DNA from: Arthrobacter sp. FW306-07-I
GTDB lineage: Bacteria; Actinomycetota; Actinomycetes; Actinomycetales; Micrococcaceae
Direction: 5' to 3'
Assembly: GCF_021800405.1 (NCBI RefSeq)
Contig: NZ_CP084550.1
Location: forward strand, 4,030,001-4,094,000
Length of the DNA: 64,000 nucleotides
The notes beneath the pieces are model-generated. The model was given only the letters and a program-made list of their open reading frames with translations. It made no database searches and was not told the DNA's origin. The translations under genes and the position numbers were made by a program. Shown here in pieces: positions 57,939 to 64,000 of this stretch; the stretch's first letter is position 1, and every line of letters begins with the position of its first letter.

Positions 57939-58916
57939 ATGGCCTTCAAAACCAAGCCGGCCGCCGTCGTGGCCCTTGCCGTCTCAGCGCTGCTGGGACT
58001 GGCTGCCTGCTCCGATCCCGGCGCCTCGGCGGCGACAGCACCGTCGTCGTCCGCCACCAATTCCACCGGCAAGACCTTCAACCTTTCCCCCCAGCAGGAC
58101 CGCTTCAAAGCCTCCGTAGACTCCGCGGCAGCAGCCCTGGTCCCGGAAGCCATCAAGGCCGACGGCAAGCTCACCGTGGTGACCACGGGCGGCGCGGCAC
58201 CGCTCAGCCTGTTCGCCACGGACAACAAGACCCTGATCGGCAGCGAGGTGGACATTGCCTACGCCGTGGGCGAAGCACTGGGACTCCAGGTCGAGGTCCT
58301 GCCCGTGGCCTGGGCCGACTGGCCGCTGGGCATTGAGTCATCCAAGTACGAGGCCGTGCTCTCCAACGTCACCGTCACCGAGGCGCGCAAGGAAAAGTTC
58401 GACTTCGCCACCTACCGCAACGACCTGCTGGGCTTCTACGCCAAGAGTGATTCCGGCATCGGTGAGATCAAGGAAGCCAAGGACGTGGCGGGCAAGAAGA
58501 TCATCGTGGGCTCGGGCACCAACCAGGAAGCCATCCTGGTGCGCTGGGACGACGAGAACAAGAAGAACGGCCTGGCGCCGGTTGAGTTCCAGTATTACGA
58601 CGACGACTCCGCCTCGAGCCTGGCGCTCCAGTCAGGACGTGCGGACCTGACGTTCGGACCCAACGCGGCCGCCGCCTACAAGGCGGCGCAGGACGGGAAG
58701 ACGAAGGAGGTGGGCACGCTGAACGGCGGCTGGCCGCTGACGGCACAGATTGCCTTCACCACGAAGAAGGGCAATGGGCTGGCAGTCGCGGCGCAGGCTG
58801 CGCTGAACCACCTGATCGAGGACGGCACCTACGCCAAGATCCTGGGCCGCTGGGGCCTCTCCTCCGAGGCCATCCAGAAGTCCGAGCTGAACCCGGCGGG
58901 CCTGCCCAAGAAGTAG
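57939..58916 (+). CDS. Polar amino acid ABC transporter substrate-binding lipoprotein
   Basis: 325 residues from ATG 57939 with AAGGAGG at optimal spacing. Signal peptide ending ALLGLAAC with the lipidated Cys. The mature part is solute-binding family 3: ADGKLTVVTTGGAAPLSLFATDNKTLIGSEVDIAYAVGEALGLQVEVLPVAWADWPLGIESSKYEAVLSNVTVTEARKEKFDF. It would capture an amino acid for import. No permease or ATPase gene adjoins it in this window; the GH2 gene upstream is unrelated. Confidence 0.9.
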   Translation: MAFKTKPAAVVALAVSALLGLAACSDPGASAATAPSSSATNSTGKTFNLSPQQDRFKASVDSAAAALVPEAIKADGKLTVVTTGGAAPLSLFATDNKTLIGSEVDIAYAVGEALGLQVEVLPVAWADWPLGIESSKYEAVLSNVTVTEARKEKFDFATYRNDLLGFYAKSDSGIGEIKEAKDVAGKKIIVGSGTNQEAILVRWDDENKKNGLAPVEFQYYDDDSASSLALQSGRADLTFGPNAAAAYKAAQDGKTKEVGTLNGGWPLTAQIAFTTKKGNGLAVAAQAALNHLIEDGTYAKILGRWGLSSEAIQKSELNPAGLPKK

Positions 58917-58933
58917 CGGCCTGCCGACGAAGG

Positions 58934-58983
58934 AATCCCCGCCGGGTGAACCAGCAACTCGCTGGAGCCCGGCGGGGATTTTT
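58934..58983 (+). terminator. Intrinsic terminator after the binding lipoprotein gene
   Basis: AATCCCCGCCGGG and CCCGGCGGGGATT are perfect 13-bp arms around a 23-base loop that itself contains CCAGC/GCTGG, followed by a TTTTCTTT tract. Confidence 0.85.
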
Positions 58984-58990
58984 CTTTGCT

Positions 58991-59689
58991 TTACCAGGAG
59001 GGCAGCGCGGGCACCGGGCCTGCCGCCTCAACATCTTCGGCGTCCCCGCGTGCCAGCCATTTCAGCAGGCCCTCCCGGTCCGATTCAACCCGCAGGCCGC
59101 CGTCACCGATGACCCACTCGTCGCGTTCCTCGGTAACCAGCGTCATCCCTGGCGCGCCCTTGGCCCGCATGGCACGTACTACGGCCTCGATGGCGTTCAA
59201 CAGCGAATCGGGGTCAGCCTCTTCGATGGTCCAGGCGGTTTCCAGGTCATGGTGGTGCACCACCACCTCGGCAATCCGCAGCGCCACGATCGACGTGGCC
59301 GGCAGGTCCCGTCCCCCGATCTTTACTTCCGGTGCCGCAAGTTCTCCGGTCAACCGCTGGGCTTCCCCGGCGAAGGCGGCGGCCGAGTCCCGCACTTCAG
59401 CCAGGAGGTCCTCCCGTGGCGTGGCAGCAAGGGCGGCAATTGCCTGCGCGCGCGCTTCAGGGGACGCGTACAACTGGCGTTCCTCCCCGGAGGTTGCCCA
59501 GTCGATCAGCCCAACCAGGGCACGTCCGCTGGATGCGACGTGGGCGATGACGTGGGCACGGGTCCACCCTTCACACAGCGAAGGGGCAGCCAGTTCTTCA
59601 TCGGACAAGGAGGAGACCGTGGCCAGGAACATGTCCGTCTCCCGGCCCAAGCGGGACAAGTCTGAGTGCAGCCGTGCTGGATTGATCAT
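58991..59689 (-). CDS. Mycothiol-dependent maleylpyruvate isomerase-family (DinB-fold) protein
   Basis: 232 residues. The N-terminal four-helix bundle DLSRLGRETDMFLATVSSLSDEELAAPSLCEGWTRAHVIAHVASSG contains the family's W-T-R-x-H-V-x-x-H. A second metal region, ALRIAEVVVHHHDLETAW, supplies further His. The SCP2-like C-terminal part follows. Members bind zinc and use mycothiol as cofactor or substrate. The specific reaction is unknown. Mycothiol itself is the actinobacterial thiol, which supports the taxonomic call. Confidence 0.87.
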   Translation of the reverse strand: MINPARLHSDLSRLGRETDMFLATVSSLSDEELAAPSLCEGWTRAHVIAHVASSGRALVGLIDWATSGEERQLYASPEARAQAIAALAATPREDLLAEVRDSAAAFAGEAQRLTGELAAPEVKIGGRDLPATSIVALRIAEVVVHHHDLETAWTIEEADPDSLLNAIEAVVRAMRAKGAPGMTLVTEERDEWVIGDGGLRVESDREGLLKWLARGDAEDVEAAGPVPALPSW

Positions 59690-60023
59690 TCCGCCAGCCT
59701 AACCGGGGCGTCATGGCCCCGGCCATGGTTACGGCCCGCCTGGTTCATACCGGCCGCGTATGGACTAAGACTGGTCCTCCCGCCACCGCCAAAGAGCCGC
59801 CGCCACCGGGCGCATTGGGCCTGTTCGCGCTGGATCCATTGCAAATACAGCCCCTTTGATATGCGGAAACGGCACAATGCACCCCCGGCGGGAAACCGGG
59901 CATTTCCCTCATATGCCGTGTGTCACATTGGCTGTCAGGCTGGGGTGCCGAGGCCGCGGTCCGGATCCATCCGAATGCCGCAACGCCTCCACACCCGCCC
60001 CCCCCCCTGAAAGGACCTGCGCC
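59690..60023. other. 334-bp intergenic region without a gene
   Basis: No plausible reading frame with a ribosome site is seen. It separates the divergent DinB-fold and AAHS transporter genes. Near its end a run of ten C residues (59998-60007) lies just before the AAAGGA ribosome site of the transporter. Possible promoter bases for the transporter lie around 59900-59940, but no strong -10 is evident. Confidence 0.6.
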
Positions 60024-61397
60024 ATGACCCTGCCGCACCCCCAATCCACGATCTCCGAAAACCCGGGAAAGGAGGTCCGGACGGCCAACTGGGTGGCCTT
60101 CATCATCTGCGCCGCCCTCCTTTTTGATGGCTACGACCTGGTGGTTTACGGCACCGTCCTTCCGGGACTGCTCGCGGACGCGGGCCAAATCGGTCATTTC
60201 GATGCGGCCACGGCCGGCCTCCTGGGGTCCTGGGCCCTGATCGGCGTGCTGGTGGGGTCGCTGGCGTGCGGGGCGATCGGTGACTTCTTCGGCCGCCGCC
60301 GGCTGATGCTCGCGGGCATCGCCTGGTTCTCCCTGGGCATGTTCGCCACCGCCCTGGCCACTGACGTCACCGCCTTCGGGGCCCTCCGGTTTGCCACCGG
60401 GCTGGGCCTGGGCGTCGTCATCGCCAGCGCCGGCGCCACCATGGCCGAGTTCGCACCCGCGGGACGGCGTCAGTTCTACAACGCGATCGTGTACTCCGGA
60501 GTCCCCGCGGGCGGAGTGCTGGCGTCCGTCCTGGGCATCGCCTTCCTGGACAGCATCGGCTGGCGGGGCCTCTTCGTCATTGGATCCCTGCCCCTCCTGG
60601 TCATCCTGCCCATCGCCTGGCGGAAGCTTCCGGAGTCCCCGCGGTGGCTGTTGGCCCGGGGCAGGGAAGAGGAAGCGCTGGCCGCCGCATGGCGTACCGG
60701 AGTGCCGCTCGCCGAAGAGCAGGTGATCCGGGAGGCCGGCGCCGCTCCGCGGAAGTCCGGGTTTCCCGCCGTCTTCTCCCGCCAGTTCGCCGTGGCCTCG
60801 ATCCTGCTGGGCCTGATGTCCTTCTGTGGTCTCCTGCTGACGTACGGGCTCAACACCTGGCTGCCCAAGATCATGGAGGGCTACGGTTACGGCCGGACCT
60901 ATGCCCTGTTCTTCCCGCTGGCCCTGAACCTCGGCGCCGTGGTGGGCGGATTGGTGGCCTCCCGGATGGCGGACCGGAACGGACCGCAGCGGGTCATTGC
61001 TGCCACGTTTGCCCTCGCCACCATTTCCCTGGGATTGATGACGTTCAGCTTCCCGCTGCCGCTGCTCTTCACCTTCATCGCCACCGCAGGGGTGGGAACC
61101 CTGGGCACCCAGGTGCTGGTCTACGGTTTCCAGTCCAACTATTTCACCACCAATGCCCGCGCCGCCGGCGTCGCCTGGTGCGCCAGCGTGGGCCGGCTCG
61201 GCGGGGTCCTGGGCCCGATCATCGGCGGCTGGCTGGCCGCAGCGGGCATCGGCGGGGCAACAGCCTTCTACCTTTACGGAGCGGTAGCCCTGCTCGGCGG
61301 CGCCGTCACTGTCCTGGTGCCGCGCCAGCCCAGGCTCGAAGAAGCTGTGCCCGCAGCGGAGGAACAGCAAGATTACGTCGAAAAAGTATCTAAGTAA
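60024..61397 (+). CDS. Aromatic acid:H+ symporter (AAHS-family MFS transporter, BenK/PcaK-like)
   Basis: 457 residues from ATG 60024 with AAAGGA upstream. NWVAFIICAALLFDGYDLVVYGTVLPGLL carries the D-G-Y-D motif of helix 1 that defines AAHS carriers of benzoate, 4-hydroxybenzoate and related acids. GAIGDFFGRRRLMLAGI is the MFS motif A. The gene precedes the LysR-catB-catC set by 74 bp in the same direction, so benzoate or another catechol-forming aromatic is the most likely cargo. Confidence 0.9.
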   Translation: MTLPHPQSTISENPGKEVRTANWVAFIICAALLFDGYDLVVYGTVLPGLLADAGQIGHFDAATAGLLGSWALIGVLVGSLACGAIGDFFGRRRLMLAGIAWFSLGMFATALATDVTAFGALRFATGLGLGVVIASAGATMAEFAPAGRRQFYNAIVYSGVPAGGVLASVLGIAFLDSIGWRGLFVIGSLPLLVILPIAWRKLPESPRWLLARGREEEALAAAWRTGVPLAEEQVIREAGAAPRKSGFPAVFSRQFAVASILLGLMSFCGLLLTYGLNTWLPKIMEGYGYGRTYALFFPLALNLGAVVGGLVASRMADRNGPQRVIAATFALATISLGLMTFSFPLPLLFTFIATAGVGTLGTQVLVYGFQSNYFTTNARAAGVAWCASVGRLGGVLGPIIGGWLAAAGIGGATAFYLYGAVALLGGAVTVLVPRQPRLEEAVPAAEEQQDYVEKVSK

Positions 61398-61471
61398 GGC
61401 TTTTTATGGTTACTCTATGAATCAATGAGGCCGCGCCGCGCCTCCCCCGGCCCGTTGGAAGGTGGCACCGG

Positions 61472-62401
61472 ATGGACATCCGCCAGCTGAACTACTTCAT
61501 CGCGGTGGCGGAGGAGCGGCACTTCGGCAGGGCGGCAAAGCGCCTGCACATGGCGCAGCCGCCCCTGTCCCAGCAGATCCGCCAACTGGAAGACCAACTG
61601 GGCGTCCAGCTGCTCAACCGCACCACCCGGCGGGTGGACCTAACGGCGGCGGGCCAGCTCCTGCTGGACCGCGGCCGCCAGATCGTCAACGACGTCGAGA
61701 CGCTCCGGGCCGATGTCTACCAAGTGGGCAAGGGCGCCACCGGCGTCCTCCGGGTGGGGTTTTCCGGATCGGCAACCTACGGGGTCATGCCCCGGATCGC
61801 GCGGCTCACCAAGCAGGTCCTGCCCGGCCTGTCGCTGGCGCTGAACGGGGAGATGCTGACGCCGTCCATGGAAGCGGGGCTGCGGAACGGGACCCTGGAC
61901 GCGGCGCTGCTGCGTCCCCCCGTTGCCTCCGAAGAGATCGACTACCGCGTGGTCAGCCAGGAGCCACTCGTCGTCGCGCTTCCCTCCTTCAGCGCCCTGG
62001 CGGTGGACCGGCCCGTGGCCATGCATGAACTGCAGGACCAGGACTTCATCGCCTACGCTCCGGAGTCCGTGCTGAACCGTATTACCTCGGACCTCTGCCG
62101 CCAGGCGGGCTTCCAGCCGCGGATCACGCAAGTGGTGGGTGAGACCTCCACAATGCTGGCGTTCGTGGCTGCGGGCGGCGGCATCGCCGTCATGCCGTCC
62201 AGCGTGCGCGCCTTCCAGCTCGAAGGCGTCGCGTACCGGGAAATCGACAACGTTCCGCCGGTGGAACTCGCCGTCGCCTGGCTGCGCGGCCACCGGTCCG
62301 CCCTCCTGCAAAACTTCCTGGACATCGTGGCCAGGGCAACCGCTGACGCCACCCCTGCCGGCACCCCCGCTCCCGCTGATGAAAGGCTCCTCCCGTCATG
62401 A
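61472..62401 (+). CDS. LysR-family regulator, CatR/BenM-like
   Basis: 309 residues. HTH: MDIRQLNYFIAVAEERHFGR and then AAKRLHMAQPPLSQQIRQLEDQLGVQLLNRTTRRVDL, which closely follows CatR/CatM/BenM. The effector domain begins GVLRVGFSGSATYGVMPRIARLTKQVLPGLSLAL. By position it should respond to cis,cis-muconate and activate the catB-catC genes. It is unusual in running in the same direction as catB and overlapping it by four bases (ATGA), where LysR activators are usually divergent. Confidence 0.9.
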   Translation: MDIRQLNYFIAVAEERHFGRAAKRLHMAQPPLSQQIRQLEDQLGVQLLNRTTRRVDLTAAGQLLLDRGRQIVNDVETLRADVYQVGKGATGVLRVGFSGSATYGVMPRIARLTKQVLPGLSLALNGEMLTPSMEAGLRNGTLDAALLRPPVASEEIDYRVVSQEPLVVALPSFSALAVDRPVAMHELQDQDFIAYAPESVLNRITSDLCRQAGFQPRITQVVGETSTMLAFVAAGGGIAVMPSSVRAFQLEGVAYREIDNVPPVELAVAWLRGHRSALLQNFLDIVARATADATPAGTPAPADERLLPS

Positions 62402-63498
62402 AGATCGCAGCCATCGAGGCGATCCCCTACTCGATCCCGTACCGCCACCCGCTGCATTTCGCCTCCGGTTCCGTGCACGAGGCCGACCACGTCCTGGTCC
62501 GCGTCCACACCGACGACGGCGTGGTGGGCACTGCGGACACCCCGCCCCGCCCCTACACCTATGGTGAGACGCAGAAGTCCATCGTGGCGGTAGTGCAGGA
62601 TGTCTTCGCCCCGCAGCTGGTGGGCACCGACGTCTTTGACCGGGAAAAAATCCAGGCCGTCCTGGCGCGCACCATCCACAACCAGACGGCCAAGGGCGCG
62701 GTGGATATCGCCGTTTGGGACGTCATCGGCAAGACCCTGGGGCAGCCCGTGACCAAGCTGCTGGGCGGCTATACCGATTCGCTGCGCGTCTCCCACATGC
62801 TCGGATTCAAACCCGCCAAGGAACTCCTGGCCTTGGCCCTGGAGTTCCGGGAAACCTACGGCATCAACACCTTCAAGCTGAAGACCGGCCGCCGGCCGCT
62901 GAACCTGGACATCGAGGCTGCCAGGGTGCTGCGGGAGGGCCTGGGCGAGGACGCCGAGCTGTACATGGACGCCAACCGCGGCTGGACGGCCAACGAGGCC
63001 GCCGAGGTGCTGCGCCGCACCGCCGACCTCGGCCTGCAGTTCCTTGAGGAGCCGGACGACGCCCGCGAAGTCCTGGGCCGCCGGCGCCTGGTCACCAACT
63101 CCCCCATTCCCATTGCCGCGGACGAATCCGCCGCCAACCTGGGCGAGGCGGCCCGCGAAATCCTGACCGGCGGGGCCAACCTGCTGTCCGTGAAGACCGC
63201 CCGGTCGGGCTTCACCGAGGCCGCCAAGATCGTTGGCATGGCCGAGGGCATGGGCATCGACGTCTACATCGGCAACCAGATCGACACCCAGGTGGGCACG
63301 GTCGCCTCCGTGGTGTTCGGCGCAGCCTTCGCCCACACCGCCAGGCGTGCGGCGGAGCTGTCCAACTACCTGGATATGACCGATGACCTGCTAGCGCAAC
63401 CACTGGCCATCACCGGCGGCCGGATTCACGTTCCCGAAACTCCCGGCGCAGGCACCGATGTGGACGAGGACAAGCTGGCCCACTACCGCACCGACTGA
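62398..63498 (+). CDS. catB: Muconate cycloisomerase (enolase superfamily)
   Basis: 366 residues. The catalytic K-x-K is FKLKTG (K160, K162). Metal ligands are D191 (MDANRGW), E217 (LEEPDD) and D242 (AADES). The opposite-face lysine is K266 (SVKTARSG). This is the muconate-lactonizing subgroup with an N-terminal capping domain (MKIAAIEAIPYSIPYRHPL). It converts cis,cis-muconate to muconolactone in the catechol branch. Adjacency to catC and a CatR-like regulator makes this more likely than a dipeptide epimerase. Confidence 0.9.
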   Translation: MKIAAIEAIPYSIPYRHPLHFASGSVHEADHVLVRVHTDDGVVGTADTPPRPYTYGETQKSIVAVVQDVFAPQLVGTDVFDREKIQAVLARTIHNQTAKGAVDIAVWDVIGKTLGQPVTKLLGGYTDSLRVSHMLGFKPAKELLALALEFRETYGINTFKLKTGRRPLNLDIEAARVLREGLGEDAELYMDANRGWTANEAAEVLRRTADLGLQFLEEPDDAREVLGRRRLVTNSPIPIAADESAANLGEAAREILTGGANLLSVKTARSGFTEAAKIVGMAEGMGIDVYIGNQIDTQVGTVASVVFGAAFAHTARRAAELSNYLDMTDDLLAQPLAITGGRIHVPETPGAGTDVDEDKLAHYRTD

Positions 63499-63526
63499 CA
63501 CCCGTTCCTTCCACCGAGAGGTCACC

Positions 63527-63805
63527 ATGAAGTACCTGGTCCATATGGACGTCAAACTGCCCGCCGGCATGCCCGCCGAAGAAGCCGCCGGCATCAAGGC
63601 AAAGGAGAAGGCCTACTCCCAGGAACTGCAGCGTTCCGGCAAGTGGCCCGAGATCTGGCGAGTGGTGGGCGAATACGCCAACTACTCCATCTTCGATGTC
63701 GAATCGAACGACGAGCTGCACGGGATTCTGCAGGACCTTCCGCTGTTCCCGTACATGGACATCACCGTGGTTCCGCTGGCCAAGCACCCGTCGGACGTCA
63801 AGTAG
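63527..63805 (+). CDS. catC: Muconolactone delta-isomerase
   Basis: 92 residues from ATG 63527, ribosome site GAGAGG. MKYLVHMDVKLPAGMPAEEA, the K-A-K-E-K-A-Y-S-Q-E-L-Q-R-S-G-K-W helix and the ending ILQDLPLFPYMDITVVPLAKHPS are diagnostic. It isomerises muconolactone to beta-ketoadipate enol-lactone. Full length; 28 bp after catB. Confidence 0.96.
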   Translation: MKYLVHMDVKLPAGMPAEEAAGIKAKEKAYSQELQRSGKWPEIWRVVGEYANYSIFDVESNDELHGILQDLPLFPYMDITVVPLAKHPSDVK

Positions 63806-63820
63806 GCAGCAGTCCCCGCG

Positions 63821-63851
63821 GCGTTCCGGGTCAGTCCCTGGCCCGGAACGC
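63821..63851. terminator. Bidirectional hairpin overlapping the LuxR gene stop
   Basis: GCGTTCCGGG and CCCGGAACGC are a perfect 10-bp inverted repeat. The 11-base loop contains the TCA (minus-strand TGA) that ends the LuxR-type gene. It sits between the convergent catC and LuxR-type genes, so it probably terminates both transcripts. Confidence 0.6.
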
Positions 63852-64000
63852 GGCAGCAAGTTCGCTGCGCGACCGGATTCCCATCTTCCGGTACAGCCGC
63901 GTCAGGTGGTACTGCACCGTCTTTTCGGCCAGGAACAGGGACCGGGCCGCCTCCTTGTTGGTTGCCCCGGCAGCCACCAGTTCGGCGACGGCCTGTTCCT
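63831..64000 (-). CDS. LuxR-family regulator, C-terminal HTH (partial)
   Basis: Only the last 56 codons lie in the window; the gene continues beyond the right edge. Minus-strand translation gives EQAVAELVAAGATNKEAARS then LFLAEKTVQYHLTRLYRKMGIRSRSELAAAFRARD, the four-helix LuxR/GerE DNA-binding domain with T-N-K-E-A-A and K-T-V-x-x-H-L. The N-terminal part, which would show the receiver, ATPase or ligand domain, is missing, so its class is unknown. Its place beside catC suggests a local regulator. Confidence 0.88.
   Translation of the reverse strand, partial: EQAVAELVAAGATNKEAARSLFLAEKTVQYHLTRLYRKMGIRSRSELAAAFRARD

Noticed and set aside
1..64000. CRISPR array, IS element, transposase, prophage or integrase
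   Set aside because: No regularly spaced repeats, no DDE or recombinase motifs and no tRNA-linked direct repeats were seen. The tRNA-Gly at 32085 has no visible duplicated 3' end nearby.

Overview
The window looks like chromosomal DNA of a high-GC actinomycete of the Micrococcaceae, most likely Arthrobacter or Pseudarthrobacter. The support is indirect but consistent: about 65% G+C, frequent GTG and TTG starts, a mycothiol-dependent DinB-fold enzyme, a SAM-IV-type riboswitch (a class known from Actinobacteria), a MurA paralogue with an N-terminal Xre domain, a CDGSH protein beside a haem-oxygenase-like protein, and actinobacterial-type PutA. There is no phage, IS element, CRISPR array or plasmid marker. 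This is ordinary chromosome with several accessory transport and catabolic cassettes.

Layout. 1-4.8 kb: end of a drug-efflux MFS gene, cardiolipin synthase, PabC-like aminotransferase, PNPOx-fold protein, TetR regulator with a clear operator, and a small primase-tail-like protein. 4.9-7.4 kb: a membrane OpgC-type protein with a GH26-like extracellular domain, split by one in-frame amber codon. 7.5-9.6 kb: a SAM-IV-like riboswitch leading DUF1737, rhodanese and metZ (methionine sulfhydrylation). 9.7-12.5 kb: a GCS2-type carboxylate-amine ligase and an HTH-MurA fusion. 12.6-15.8 kb: a YkoEDC-type ECF importer for a thiamine precursor under a TPP riboswitch. 16-18.5 kb: a tightly overlapped operon of a haem-oxygenase-like metalloprotein, a GT2 glycosyltransferase and a CDGSH Fe-S protein, behind tandem palindromes; this is the best candidate for an uncharacterised system. 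18.9-25.5 kb: a complete Mrp Na+/H+ antiporter operon with fused mrpAB. 25.6-28.8 kb: a UMF1-like MFS gene and a KhtTU-type K+/H+ antiporter pair. 28.8-35.4 kb: dcd, a secreted CAP/FG-GAP protein, an SRPBCC protein behind a TPP-riboswitch-like leader, tRNA-Gly(CCC), an MFS/LysR divergent pair and a small zinc-ribbon protein.

35.4-41.7 kb is a probable proline regulon. putA and an APC permease share a near-identical 35-bp promoter element, and a LysR gene is divergent from the permease. A 111-bp imperfect inverted repeat separates putA from the permease gene. 41.9-48.8 kb holds panD, an AEC carrier, a sarcosine oxidase-like flavoenzyme, a DHA2 MFS pump, an LLM flavin oxidoreductase, an aldo/keto reductase and a DJ-1/PfpI protein. 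48.9-51.2 kb encodes a secreted coiled-coil rod whose only two cysteines sit at its ends. 51.4-57.8 kb is a sugar-uptake cassette: two permeases and a binding protein, divergent from a LacI regulator and a GH2 glycosidase, with TTCTAACGTTAGAA-type operators on both sides. 57.9-59.7 kb: an orphan amino-acid binding lipoprotein and a mycothiol-dependent enzyme. 60.0-64.0 kb: a catechol-branch (beta-ketoadipate) cluster of an AAHS transporter, LysR, catB and catC, then the tail of a LuxR-type gene. catA is not in the window.

All assignments come from reading the translations and DNA by eye. No database search or folding calculation was run, so family names without a listed motif are recognitions and not proofs.
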